DNA from: Sulfurospirillum sp001602955
GTDB lineage: Bacteria > Campylobacterota > Campylobacteria > Campylobacterales > Sulfurospirillaceae
NCBI GenBank assembly: GCA_001602955.1
Contig: LVAC01000011.1
Span: forward strand, 252,811-316,810
Length of the DNA stretch: 64,000 nucleotides
Direction: 5' to 3'
Shown here piece by piece: positions 35,649 to 49,700 of the stretch. Under the pieces are notes generated by a model that saw only the letters and a program-made list of their open reading frames with translations, ran no database searches and was not told the origin of the DNA. The first letter of the stretch is position 1; the number at the start of each line of letters is the position of its first letter. The position numbers were made by a program, and so were the translations under genes.

Positions 35649-37732
35649 ACGGGTTTTCCTTGCAACTGTTTTAAAATCTCTTCTTTAGGGCCGTCTGCTA
35701 CGATACGCCCGTTGTTGACGACCATCACGCGATCGACCAAATCCAAAGCGGCGAAACGATGCGTAATGACGATCAGCGTTTTATCGCGTAAAAGCGGCTT
35801 AAGGTGGTCGACCATCTCTTTTTCAAGCCCGACGTCCATGCCGGTCGTCGGCTCGTCCAACACGACGATCGAGGGATCGTTAATCAACGCACGCGCAAGA
35901 CCGACCAAATGACGTTGTCCCACCGAGAGGCGACTACCGTTTTCGCCGACTTGAAAATTTTCTCCCTCGCCCGAACGTTTGACAAGTTCGTCCAAACCCG
36001 TCATCGCCAAAAGCTTAATCAAACGCTCTTTGCCGATACGTATGCCCAGTTCGATATTGTCTTTAAGCGTTCCGGCAAATAAAAACGGCTCTTGCGGCAT
36101 AATGCCGATATGTGCGCGAAGCTCCACCGGATGAAGGGTATGAATTTCGTGTCCGTCGATATGAATCGTACCGCTTTGTGCGGAATCGATGCCGGAGAGT
36201 AGCCTCAAAATCGTGCTTTTACCCGCACCCGTGCGCCCGATGATACCGATTTTTTCGCCTTGCTTGATCTTGAAAGTGGCTTGAAGCAAAGAGGGATTTT
36301 TAGAACCCTCGTACGTGTACGTGACATGGTTAAATTCGATATTTCCCTCTAAATTTCGAACGCCGAATTCAACGGATTTTTGCGTTTCCAAAGGCAAATG
36401 CCAAAAGCGATTCAGCGAATCGAGGGCTTCTTTAAACTCTTTGTATTTCACTAAAATCGTCGAAATATTCACAATCGGAACCATCGCGCGTCCGACTAAA
36501 ATACTCAATGCTACCAAAGCACCTAACGTTAGATTTTTTTCTTGAATCTCGTAAACGCCCGCCACCAAAGCAAACATCGTCGCAAACTGCATCACGACCG
36601 CGGAGAGGCTCATCGCCAAATTGGTGTGCATTTGAATTTTGAGATTGACGAAATTGTAAAAATGGATTAATTTACGCCATTTAAACAAACGCGTCGTTAC
36701 CGCATTGGTCAATTTGAGCGTTTCGATACCCTGAATCGTCTCAAATAAAAAATTGTGTTTCATCTGTCCGTCGTTAAAGAGTTTTTGACTCCAACGAAAC
36801 AAAGGAATTTGAAATCCAAGGTTGATCGCAACAACGACGATACCGCACAAAAGCGTAATCGCGGCAATGATCGGAGAGATAATGTAAATAATCAACAAGG
36901 TCAGTGCGATAAAAGGCAAATCCAACGCCAAAGAGATACTTTTGGACATAAAAAAGTCGCGTACTTGCGCAGCTTCCCTAAAAAGGTTGGCTTTAGAGCC
37001 GGCTAAAAGACGATCGTGACTGCTTTGCAAAAGCATTAAACGCTCTAAAATCTCTTCTTCCAAAATACTTCCGATGCGCTTGCCCATCGTTTCCAAGATA
37101 TAAACGCGCGCCATTTTAAATAAAGCGTCGAACATGTAGATCAAGGCTACGCCGATCGTTAAAACGGCCAAGGTTTCCGTCGCGAAATTCGGGATGACAC
37201 GGTTATAAACGTTCATCGTATACATCGGGATTAAGATAACGAACAAATTGATAAAAACCGTCAAAATTCCGACGCGAACGATCTCCTCTTTGGAACGTAT
37301 CAGATGGTTCCAAAACCACGCTTTACTGTGATCTTCTTGTTCGAGTATACCGCCATGATCTTCGGGCTTGTAAAAAACCAAGAGCATCGAAAAGCGCTTT
37401 TGAAGCGTCGGCATATCGATCACTTCTTCAATGCCGTAGTGAAGATCAAGCACGGTCACGGAACCGTTGTCGAAGGCTTTGATGATTGCGATTAAGCCCT
37501 CTTGCGAACATGCGATGCAAGGCACCAAATGCGCCTCGACCATATCGCGTTCAAGGCTAAGGGCTTCACATGTCAGTCCAAAATCCTTTGCACTTCGAAC
37601 AATCGCTTCGTTATGGATAGGCTCATGCCCCAAAACCGTATCGATCGTCTCGTACGAAACGTTCCCGTAGTAAAAATCAAGAATATACTTGTATGCTTGT
37701 ACTAAATAATCGTTTTTTTCCGCTAATTCCAT
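35642..37732 (-). CDS. Type I secretion ABC transporter with C39-like domain (LapB-like)
   Basis: 696-aa fused permease-ATPase. Residues about 1-130 are a C39-peptidase-like domain without catalytic Cys in the expected N-terminal place, as in RTX-adhesin exporters where it recognises substrate rather than cuts it. Residues about 155-430 form the membrane domain (ILTVFINLFVILIPMYTMNVYNRVIPN). The nucleotide-binding domain has Walker A GRTGAGKST (near residue 500), the signature SVGQRHLVGLARAL (near 600; SVGQ instead of SGGQ) and Walker B IVVLDEPTTGMD. It starts 21 bases after the giant adhesin gene and surely serves it. Substrate: the 4888-aa RTX protein and perhaps the second adhesin. Confidence 0.94.
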   Translation of the reverse strand: MELAEKNDYLVQAYKYILDFYYGNVSYETIDTVLGHEPIHNEAIVRSAKDFGLTCEALSLERDMVEAHLVPCIACSQEGLIAIIKAFDNGSVTVLDLHYGIEEVIDMPTLQKRFSMLLVFYKPEDHGGILEQEDHSKAWFWNHLIRSKEEIVRVGILTVFINLFVILIPMYTMNVYNRVIPNFATETLAVLTIGVALIYMFDALFKMARVYILETMGKRIGSILEEEILERLMLLQSSHDRLLAGSKANLFREAAQVRDFFMSKSISLALDLPFIALTLLIIYIISPIIAAITLLCGIVVVAINLGFQIPLFRWSQKLFNDGQMKHNFLFETIQGIETLKLTNAVTTRLFKWRKLIHFYNFVNLKIQMHTNLAMSLSAVVMQFATMFALVAGVYEIQEKNLTLGALVALSILVGRAMVPIVNISTILVKYKEFKEALDSLNRFWHLPLETQKSVEFGVRNLEGNIEFNHVTYTYEGSKNPSLLQATFKIKQGEKIGIIGRTGAGKSTILRLLSGIDSAQSGTIHIDGHEIHTLHPVELRAHIGIMPQEPFLFAGTLKDNIELGIRIGKERLIKLLAMTGLDELVKRSGEGENFQVGENGSRLSVGQRHLVGLARALINDPSIVVLDEPTTGMDVGLEKEMVDHLKPLLRDKTLIVITHRFAALDLVDRVMVVNNGRIVADGPKEEILKQLQGKPVC

Positions 37733-37753
37733 ACCGACGTTTACCGATCCTTT

Positions 37754-40700
37754 TTAACTGACATGTAAATATAAAATGGAACTATCCGTCGTTGTAATCG
37801 TATAGTCTCCAACCGATGTTAATGCCCACATATCGCCGCTAGAAACCGTCGTTGTCGTTGAACCGTCCGATACGCTTGCAATATTACTTAAATCAATATT
37901 ATTGACCGTTCCGCTACTATCGTTGACCTCTAATGTCAGATAATCGGTACTTGTCGTATTACTATCATAGGCATAAAGCGAAGAAGCACTAATGGTTAAT
38001 CCTCCGCTATCTAAGCCTAACGATGAAATGTCCAACGTCTCAATATTGCTAAACGCCGTTGAATCGGAAAGCGAAGAAACATTCGTTCCGTATAACGTCA
38101 CCGTATCGCTACCGCCGTTACCGTTAAACGAAATCTCGTCCAATTGCGAAAAATCCAATACAAGATGATCGTCGCTCGCCGTTCCCGTGATGCCTAATTG
38201 ATCGTTACCCAATGCGTCAACGCTTAAGGATTGAATATCCATCGACGTAGTTCCATGAATCGCAACGCTACCGCTTCCCTCCAACGTCGCAATATCGCCG
38301 CCTCCGACGCTAAGATCATTGTAGTCTAAGGTCGTCGTCGTTGTATTTGCAACATTCAACGTTTCAATTCCAACCATCGTTTGAGTACTTAAATCCATCG
38401 TAGAGGTCGTATAAAGCGTATCGCTTCCGCCCGTATCGTTAATATTCATCGCGTAATCGATCGTTATCGTATTGACGTTTAAGCCCGTATTTAACTGCGT
38501 AATACCGCTGGTATCCGTTAAATCCGCCGAGCCCGTATAATCGGTAAGATTCAGCGTTTCGACATGGCTTATTTTGCCAAAATCCGTTGCGTCAAGCGTA
38601 CTCGTTCCCGTCACGCTTAGCGTATCGGAACCGTTTCCAAGATCGATACTTGTGAGAGTATCTAAAAAGCTACTCTTAAGCGTCAACGATTCATTACCGC
38701 TAGAACCGCTCACCGATGTTGTATCGCTATCGATCGTCGCACCCGAAATATCAACGCTCACGCCGCTTGCTAAGGTGATTGCATCGACGTTGCTTATGCT
38801 TTGCGTGTACGACGTTCCGCCCGTAAATGCCAAGGTGGTCGTGAGCGTATCGGCGATAGAAGACCACGTAAATGCCGTATCGCTTCCAACTTCGACGATC
38901 AACGAGCCGCTTCCCGATACCGTATGTCCCGATACGATATCGTCCGTTACGCTCATCGTTCCGCTTGAGATGCTAAGAACATCGACATGGGTTAGATTTC
39001 CGCTATACGTTCCCGTTACGCCGCTCCAGTCTACATGTAAGATTGTAGCCGAATCAACGGAAGCAAAATCGGCATTGAGCGTCCCCCCTAAATTCGTGAC
39101 GCTTAGGGTTCCGCTGCCGCTGATCGTTTCGCCGCTCACGACCGAAGCATCGGCACTTAAGATTATCCCATCGGCGATAACGACGCTATCGGTGCTTAGG
39201 GTTCCGCTCATCGTCGTTGAAGCGTTTACGTTGATTGTTTCGACATGGGTGATATGGGAGGCATTGATATTCAAACCGCTTTTAGCGATTGTCAAAACAT
39301 CGCCCATCCCTCCTCCTCCGTCAATCGTTCCGCTCGGAGAGGAAGCCATCGTAGAGAGAATCGTGATCGTATCGTTTCCGTTACCGGCAACAACGCTCGC
39401 GGAAGCATTATCCAAATTAAACGTATCGGCATTCGCGGTACCGCTGAGCGTTTGGGTTCCCGTTCCGTCGTTGATCGTAAACATACCGCTATAACCCGTC
39501 ACGTTTTTTGCCGAAAGATCGACGCTTGCCGTTCCGGCGTTAATCACGATATTACCGCTACCTTCATAAGCGCTAAGAGTATTGGCTTGTGCTCCCGAAA
39601 GCGTCAATGCCTCACTCGTATTGACGGTATTCAACACCGTTCCGAGCGTTACGCCGGAAAGATCCAACGCAGTCGTTACGTTCAACGTCACGGTACCGCC
39701 GATGCTGTTGGTGAGTCCCGAAAAATTGTTAGACGCGGCCGTCGAACTTGCCGTAATATCAAGCGAACCGTCTCCTATGATACTGAGCGTTTTTCCGTTG
39801 AGCGTTTCTGCGGTTACGGTAGCCGTTATGCCGCTATTTACGGAGACGCTCGACATGGTTCCTAAAATACCCGAAAACGTTGCATCGGCTTTAAATTCAA
39901 GCGTTTTCGTTCCGCTGAGTGTCACACCGGAAAGGTCTGCGGCAGAGTCGCTACCCACGATAAGCGTCACCGAACCTCCGCCCGTAACGCTTTTACCGGA
40001 TACTTCGCTTGCTTGTACTATCAATGTCGCACCGCTTGCCACATAAAAACTTTCAATACCGCTTAACATCGAACTCGAAAGATCAACCGTATTGGCCGTG
40101 ATGTATAATTGATCGTTGGCAGAACTGCCGAGATTAATAGACGTATATGCCGAGTCTATTTTAACCGTCTCGCTCGTACCGACACTGGTTGTTAATGCAC
40201 CGCTATATGCATAATTGGTCAAATCGACGACTTCCATCCCTGCTATTTTCGTAAAATCAAGCGCACCGTTACCTGTAACGACGAGCGTATCCGTAGAACC
40301 TGAAGAATCACTAATCGTATCGTTAGTATTTGTGCCGAAACTTGACGTACCGATCGTGACCGTTTCACTTCCCGTGCTACCGTAGATTTTTAACGCTCCG
40401 CCGCTATCTTTACTAAAACCTGCAACGCTTGCATCAAGCGTTCCCCCCGCGGCTAAGACAAGGCTTAAAAGACCGCCGCTGTTCAAACTGGTCGATGCAA
40501 GAGACATTGCATTCACATTCGTTGCGTTAAGCGTACCGTTGATCGTAAACGTTTTGCCGCTCATCGAGCTTCCAGAACCGCTAAGGCTCGCACCCGAGGC
40601 AATCGTGATGATCGGAGAACCTGAAAACACCCCGCTCAGCGAACTGCTTCCGCTTGTAACGTTAATCGCTTCGACATTGCTAATAGTGCTTGCATTTAAA

Positions 40701-43700
40701 GCGATTCCGCCGCTGATATTTAACGTATCCGTACCGCTTCCGCCGATAAGGTTTAAATTGGCGATTGCACTATTATTAACGGTATTGGTACCTCCGGAAG
40801 ACAGATCGACGGTTGTCAAACCGCTGCCGCCGTTATACGCTTCACTGCCTAAGCTCACATTGTTGCTGCCGCCGGAGAGTTTTAAGATTTCGACTCCTGT
40901 AATATTGGTCAACATCGCATCGCTAATCGTCGCTCCGCTATCGGTAATCTGTAAAATATCCGCCGTGCCGCTACTATCGCTTACGATATCCGAACTGTTC
41001 AAGTACGCACTGGCAAATTGATACGTATCGTTACCTAGACTGCCGTAAAGGCTATCGGTTTGGTGTCCCGCGATCAACGTATCCGCACCGCTTCCGCCCG
41101 TGATCGCATTGGAAACGCTTTGAGCACCGACAAGCGTCATTGCCGTAGATCCGCTACCCGTCATCACGATTTTGGAAATATTCGTATACGTTTTGGAACT
41201 GTTCATATCAAGGCTACTCGTAATGCCCGTAACGTTAAGCGTATCGCTTGCGCTAGCGTATCCGATAAAGTCGGTATATAATGTCGCTTGCGCTTTGGAA
41301 ATCGTTAATGTTTGCGACGTACCGCCTTGGTAAAATTTCAACCCCTCGATGCCGCTCACCGAAAGCGTCGAGAGATTTTGATCGCCCGAGACGTTCACCC
41401 ACACCATATCCGTGCCGCTACTACCGGTATCGGAAATAATATCGGAAGCAATATCCGAACTTGAAGTGAACACATACGTATCGCTTCCCTCTTGTCCGTC
41501 CATTCGATCCGTACCGCTTCCGCCCGTGATCACGTCATCGCCTTCACCGCCGTAAATCGTATCGGCTTTTGACGTACCGACGATCGTATCGATACCGTCT
41601 CCTCCGCTAATCGTTATCGCTCCGCTATATCCCGAAACGTTCATGCCGCTCAGATCGACGATCGAGCCGTCATCGTCGGAATTGACTTTTAAAATACCGC
41701 TACCCGTCAAGGTGACGCCGCTTAGCGTTTGCCCGTCGGTAGCGTTTAAAACGACGGTTCCGCTGTTGACTATACTCATCGTATCGCCTGTTATCGACGC
41801 CGTATTCATACTCAACGTTTTTCCGCTAGCGATGCTTAACGTCGAAGTTGACATGTCACCCGTTATCGAGGTATCGGCATTGATGTTGATCGTCTCGATG
41901 CTTGCAATGACGGAAGCATTTTGCGTTATCGCCGCATTGATATTTAAAGTATCGCTACCGCCGTTACCGACGATGGAAGCTTTGGCGGCCGTAATGTTAA
42001 TGACATCGGCTCCGCTTCCGCCTTTGAGGGTATCTAAACCGCTTCCGGTATTCATGGTCACGGCACTGCTCATCGACGAGGCATCTATAACGAGTGCATT
42101 CGTATTGGACGTCGCGTTAATCGTCGAAAGCCCCATCGCCGTAGCATACGCGCCTAGCGTAATCCAACCGGTATAGGCATTAAGATCCAGAGTAGAAAGC
42201 CCGCTAAAGGTTGAAAGATTGGCGTCGACCACCGGCGTCGAACCGCTCAACGAAAGCACGTCGTTACCGCTTGCTCCGATGATGCTCGCATTGGGTGTTG
42301 CATCGGCTAACGCCGCGGAAGTATACACGAACGTATCCACGCCCGTTCCGCCGATTAAGCTCACTCCGGAAAGACGGCTCTCGTTGGCACCGATCGTAAA
42401 CGTATTCGTTCCGGCGTACAGTTGTACTTTTTCGATAGCACTTAGGTTGGCAAACTGTGCATCGCTTATCGTTCCGGCATCCAAAAACACCACGCTGTCC
42501 ACCCCGCCGCCGCCGTCGATGATGTCGGCACTCGAAAGATTGGAAATCGAATAGTTAAAGGTGTCGGCTCCGCTTCCGCCCAAAAGCGTCGCACCGCTTA
42601 TCGTACTGATGTCAACGGTTACCGTATTGGTGCCGTTGTAGAGTTGGATTTTTTCGATATGCGATATAGAACCTAGCATCGCCGTCGTGAGCGTTCCCGC
42701 GCTTAAAAAGTTTAAGGTATCGACACCGTCTCCACCGTCTAAAATATCGTGCGCGTCGAAGGCACTCAGCGAATAGTTAAACGTATCGGCTCCCGTACCG
42801 CCGATGATCGTTACGTCGTTTTTATCCAAATTCGATACGTTGTTGCCTGATGAGGAGAGCTGAATGATTTCAAGATTGGAAATATTGGAAAATTGCGTAT
42901 TGCTAAGCGTTCCCGCATCGCGAAAGTACAGTGTATCGGTATTGGCACCCGCATTGATCGTATCGCCGGAAGTCAATTCGGCGATATAAAAATAAAGCGC
43001 ATCGTTACCGCTTGACATGTCAACGATATCGCTACCGTAATTAGCACTTGCGTTACTGGAAAGATTGCTGGCATAATAGACATCGTCTCCGGATCCGAAC
43101 GTAACCGAGTTATTGGCGGTATTGCCGTAAACGGTATTGTCGTAAGCACTGCTTGCCAAGACATGGGTAAAGCCGTAAATCGTATCGGTTAGTGCGGCAT
43201 TAGAGGCATCTCGTGCGGTATTGGCAGCCAAGTCGACGATAACACCGCCTGCGTATTCGTTATAGCGCAACCAGTCCGAACCGTCAACCGTCGATGCGTC
43301 GTTACCGTAAAGCGTATCGCCGTCCATCGCGCCGTAAATAAAATCTTGTCCCGAACCGCCGTAAACGGTATCGTGATCATGATCTCCCGTATTCACTCCC
43401 GTATAACTCGTTGCATTTGCGCGAATTACGTCGTTTCCGTTACCTCCGTAGATCACGTCGGCTCCGTCCCCTCCGGCGATCGTATCGTTATCCGATCCTC
43501 CGTCGATATAATCATCGCCGCCGCCGCCGTAGAGTGAGTCGTTTCCGGCATAACCCCAAATACTGTTATTCGAACTATTACCCGAAATCGTATCGCCGTT
43601 GAGTGTTGAGTTGGTACTATTAGAGCCTTCGATATTTTCAAAATTACGAATCGTATCGACATAGCCGGAAGCCCCGAAGCTAGAGCCGTTATAGATTTGA

Positions 43701-46700
43701 ACCGTCGTATCGACATTGCCTTCGGCAAGCGTAACGTTGATTTTATTTTCGTAATAGTATCGAACCGTATCTTCACCATCCCCGCCGTCTAAAACGTCGT
43801 TACCGCCGTAACCTTCGATACGATCGTTACCCGCACCGCCTTCAATCGTATTGACGTTCGCGTTGCCGTAAAACGTATCGGCATAATTTGTTCCCGTCAT
43901 ATGATCGATAGCGGTAATAACGTCGTTACCGCGGCTATTCGAAATATGTTGTGCCAGCGTATCGCTCAAATCGGTATACGCTCCCTCATTAATGCCGTCG
44001 ATCGAATAATCGATCCAACTGTTCGCGGCATTTCCCGTTCCGATAATCGTATCGTTTCCCGCTCCACCGGCAAACGTATTGATGCCTGTGCGATCGTCTA
44101 AAACATCGTTACCGCTACCGCCGAAAAGTGTGTCGTCGCCGCCGCTTCCGCTTAAATAGTTATCGGCGTTATCGCCGCGAATCGTATCATTTCCAAGCCC
44201 GCCGATAAAATCTTCAATATTAACGATCGTATCGTTATCACCGCCGCTAATTGTTACCGTCGCGTTCGTTGAACCGTTTAGCGTTACGTTGATCGCGTAG
44301 GAATTGCTAATCGCCGAATAATCGACTCTATCGCTAACGCCTTGTCCCCCGTTGATATAATCGCTCCCGTCCGATCCGCTAATCGCATAAATCGTATCGT
44401 TGCTCGTCGTCCCGTAAGAACCGTTATCGTCACCGTAAATTACATCCGCACCCAAGCTTCCCCAAATGAGGTCGCTTCCCTCGCCGCCGTAAATCGTATT
44501 AATGGACGTATCGGTGATCGAGCCTGAAAGCGTATCGGCGTAAAGGCGATCATTTCCCGCACCGCCGTAAATCGTATCGCCCCCGAGTCCGCCGTAAATC
44601 GTATCCGCACCGTTACCGCCGCTGATAACGTTGACAAGAGAATTTCCCGTAATCGTATCGCCGGAATTGCCTCCGGTCACGTTTTCGATCGCATCCGTTA
44701 AACGAAGCGTTCCTCCGCCGCCGCTTGTTTGTGAAGAGGTCGAATTTGAAATATCGACCGTCACGGAAGATGTCGCCGCACTAAAATCAAGCGTATCCGT
44801 ATTATTCCCGCCCGTAACCGTATTGGTTGCGGTTGCATCGGCAAGGTAAAAAAGATCGTCGCCGTCGTTTCCTTGCATCGTATTGATACCACTACCGCCG
44901 TTGAGGTAATCCGCTCCGCTTCCACCGTATAGCGTATCGTTATCTGCCCCGCCCCATAAGCTATCGTCACCGAGTCCACCGTAAAGCGTATCGTTGCCCG
45001 CTTCGCCTAATAACGAATCGTTGCCCGTCTCCGTACCGTCGATGCTTGTTGCGCTATTATCATCACCGTAAAGAACGTCGGCACCGGCACCGGCAATGAG
45101 CGTATCGTTTCCGCTACGTCCGATCAACCTATTGGCATATCCGTCGCCTGTTACCGTATCGGCAAACAAAGAGCCCGAAACATTCTCGATTTCGTAAATA
45201 AGATCGGTCCCAAAATCCGTTCCTACCGAGCTGTATGTCGATAAATCAACATTTACGCCCGAACTCGTCGCGTAAAAATAATCAATCGTATCCGTATCAC
45301 CGAGCGTTTCGGTCGTCTCGCCGCCGTAAATCGTATCGTTGCCGGAGGTCATTACAAACCAATCATCTCCCGCATTACCGCGTAAATCGTCCGAGCCGCT
45401 GTTTCCCGTGATCGTATCGGCGTAGCTTGAACCCAAAACACGTTCAAACGAACTAAGCGTATCGGTCGTACCCCAACTATCGGTCGCGCTTCCCGAAGCT
45501 TGTCCGTAGGCATTGAGACCCGAAGCCAAATTCACTTTAACGCCCGCAACGTCGTAAACGTAACTCACCGTATCCCAGCCGTTGCCGCCCGTCAAAATAT
45601 CTGCTCCGGCAAAACCGCTTATCGTATCGTCGTTATCGTCGCCGCTTAGCGTATCGGCATTTGTTCCGCCGTATATCGTATCGTTCCCGCCGCCGCCGTT
45701 AATGATTAAGGTATCGCTCGGTCGCGTCGTGAGCGTTGAATTGAGCGTCGTTGAAAAGAAATTGTCGGCATAACTACTACCGATATACGCTTCGATACCG
45801 CTTACGATCGTGTCGGTACCGACGTTGGAAGCCGTACTTCCGATGACCGTCGGCGTAGCGACGCTTCCGCTTAGCGTACCGTCGGTCACTTCGATCAAAC
45901 CGTCGCTATCGACAAAAGCAACCACGCGTTTGGTCGATGTCGCATAGCTGACCGTATCAATACCCGTCGTACCGCTATCACTGAACGTGTCGTTTCCGCC
46001 GCCGCCGTAAAAAAGATCCGAACCCTCTTTGCCGTCGAGTAAGTCGTCGTCCAAACCGCCGTCTAAAGTGTCGTTTCCGCTACTTCCGTAAAGCGTATCG
46101 GCTCCGGCTTCACCGTTAAGCGTATCCGCGGACGCTACATGTGAGTTGGTAACGTCATCGCCGTATAAAACGTCGTTACCGTCGCCGCCTTTGATATTAT
46201 CTGCTCCTGCGTTACCGTAAATCGTATTGGACATACCGTCGCCGTATAGGGTATCGCCGGCACCGCCGCCGTTAATATTCTCAATATTTTGAATCGTTTC
46301 GATATTGCCGTAACCGTCGTTACCGATCTGTAAAGTCGCTAAATTGACGATGATAGACGTCGAAGAGATCGCGCTGAAATCAACCGTATCGGCACTGCCT
46401 GTTCCGCCGTCGATAAAATCGATACCGGCACTGGTGTAAATCGTATCGTTTCCGGCACCGCCTTTAAGGGTATTGGCTCCCGCATCACCCCACAGCGTAT
46501 CGTTTCCGCCACCGCCGGTAATATGTTCAATCTCGTCAAACGTACTCAGGCTACTTCCCGCTACACTAATCGTTCCGGCCGACATGTCAATTTGAAGATC
46601 GGTGCCCGTTGCAATGTCCGACATGTCTAAAACATCGTTCGTTCCGATATTGCCGCTTCCGTTATCGCCGTGAAGAACATCTCCGTCTAAGGCACCAAAA

Positions 46701-49700
46701 AGCGTGTCGTTTCCTTCACCGCCAAAAAGCGTATCGATACCGCCGCCGCCTCTTAGAGTATCGTTTCCGGCTTCACCGTAAAGCGTTTCCGCTAAAGCAC
46801 CGCCGTTCACGACATCCGAACCGCCGCCGGAATAAATTTTACTCAAGACCCCTGTATCCGCACCGCTAATCGTATCGGCACCGATACCCGAACGTAAAAT
46901 TTCAATCGTCGCCGTATCCACGACGTCCGAACCGTCGCCGTAGATATTCCCCGTATTTAACAGTGCCGTAATCGCAATACCGTTCGTGATATAATCGAGC
47001 GTATCGACGCCCGCTCCGCCGTAAAGCGTATCGTTTCCGGCATCGCCGCGTAAACTATCGCCTCCGTCTCCGGCATACAACGTATCGTTTCCGGCACCGC
47101 CTATGAGCGTATTGTGTCCGTCCGATATGCCGTGCGAATTTAGGGCATTATCGCCGTAAAGTACGTCGGCAAGCGTTCCGCCCGTGATCGTATCGGCACC
47201 TAAATTTCCGTAGATCGTTACCGAAGCCGTACCGCCGCTTAGCGTATCCGCACCGCTTCCCGAGCTAAAAACTTCAATCGTCGTCAAAATATCCGTTCCG
47301 ATACCGCTACTTCCGGCGTTATCCGTCACATTCGTACCGCCGATCAATGTCATATTGTTGGTATTGGAACTATAATCGATCGTATCGACTCCGGCATCGC
47401 CGTAGTAAAAATCGTTCGCACCGTCTAAGGTACCGATCAACATGTCGTTATCGGCCCCGCCGTAAAGCACATCACTGCCCAATCCGCCGTCTAGGGTATC
47501 GCTTCCCTCATTTCCCATCAATGTATTGGTTAAACTATCTCCGAGGATCGTATCTGCGGCTTTGGAACCGAAAATATTTTCGATATTTCGTATCAGATCG
47601 TCGTTACCGCCGCTGCTTCCTATCGTAACCGTCGTATACGTCGCGGCATTTAACGAGACGTTAATCGCATCGTAAAGTGTTCCGTAATCTAAGGTATCGA
47701 CACCCGCCCCGCCGTCAAGCGTCATAGCCGCGGTATCCGTAGAGGTGCTCAAGGTAAAGCTATCGTTGTATGTGCCCGTCACGATCACTTCAGCCTCGGA
47801 ATAATAATCTTTAGCAGAGCTTGACGCGCTTTTAAAGAGTGTTTGCGTTCCTAGATCAACCGTCAAAGCAGCATTTGCCGTCATGTAATCGAGTGTATCG
47901 CTTCCATCTCCTCCGATGAGCGAATCACCGTCTAGATTACCGCTTAGCGTATCGTCGCCGTCGTTACCGTTTAGCGTATTGAGGGTTCCTGAAAGTCCGA
48001 TTAAGGTATCGTTGCCGCTTCCGCTTAAAACGTTTTGTATCGAAACAAGCGCATCGTAGGATGAAGAGGACGTAAAATAAGCTCTTCCCGTCGTCAAGTT
48101 TGCGACGATAGACGCTGTTTCGGAAGAGTAATCGGCAGTGTTCGTTCCGCTACCGCCGTCGAGATAATCGCCCTCAAGGTTACCGTAAAGCGTGTCGTTA
48201 CCGCCAAGTCCGCTTAGAGTATTGAGGGTTCCCGAAGCACCGATCAACGTATCGGACTGTGCCGAACCTAAAACATTTTCGATACCGTAAAGTTTATCCG
48301 TTCCGATCGTTGCTCCGGTTGCGTTACCGTTTTGCAAATCAACCGTAACGCCGTAATAAGACGTTGCACTGTAATCTGCCGTATCGATTCCGCTATCGAC
48401 CGAGGTACTCATACCTCCGATCAGCGTATCGTTTCCCTCTCCGCCGCTTAAGGTATCGTTCCCTGCTTCACCGTAGAGCGTATCGTCTCCGGCTCCACCG
48501 CTAAGCGTGTCGGCACCTACACCCGCACGAACGATATTGTCGTTGCCGTTTCCGATAATCGTATCGGCACCGCTGCCTGTAGCGATATTATTAATATTGG
48601 CAAGCGTATCCGAGTTACTCGACGTCGGCATACTGCCGGAAAGATATACGTTGTTGCCTGCGGACGTCAAGTTAACGACCAAATTACTACTTTGTGCCGT
48701 ATAATCGGCTAAATTCGTGCCGCCTTCACCGTCGAGATAGTCGCCGTCGGTATTACCGCTCAGCGTATCGTCTCCGGCTCCGCCGTAAAACGTCTGTTGC
48801 GACCCGGCACCGCCTCTTAGCGTATCGTTTCCGTCGGTAGCGACAATCTCTTCGATTGCATAAAGCGAATCGGTCGAAATAACCGCATTGCTCGCATCTA
48901 AAATCGTGGCATTGGTTCCTACATGTGAAAGATCGACCACGATATGATCAACGGTTTTTGAATCTATCACGTCGTGGTACACATCTGCATAGCTTAAACG
49001 GTCTTTGACGTTACCGTCGCTCGAACTTCCAAAAACACCGCCGTAATAGCTATCTCCGCCGCCGCTGGCAAAAAACGTGTCGTTTCCGCCGTTGCCGATC
49101 AACGTATCGGCATTACCGGAACCGATCATAACATCGTTATATCCGGAACCTAGGATCACTTCGATACCGGCTAGCGTATCGATACCGCCCAAACCGTCGT
49201 TGACCGTTCCGTTTGCCAAATCGGCATAAATCGAAGAAGAACCGCTGTAATCGGCGGTATCGATACCGCTATCGTGTGTGGCATCCGTTCCGCCCCAGAG
49301 CGTATCATTGCCGGCTCCGCCGATCAGCGTATCGTCGCCGGCTCCGCCGATCAGCGTATCCGCACCGCCCATACCGCTTAGCGTATCCGCATCGGCTCGA
49401 CCGTCGAGAATATTGGCGTCGCTATTACCGATCAGCGTATCTTTATCCGAAGCCCCGTAAACGTTTTCGATGTTCATCAACGTGTCGGAATTACTTCCGT
49501 CCAAGGTCACGACGATGCGTCCCTCGGCATACATGTAATCGGCGGTATCGGACCCTGAGCCGCCGTCCAATAGGTCTCCGTCTCCGTAACCGTAAAAAAT
49601 ATCGTTTCCCAATCCGCCCATAAGCGTATTGACGCTATTGCCCGATCCACCGGAAAGCGTGTCGGCTTTGGAAGAACCGATGACGTTTTCAATCGCAATC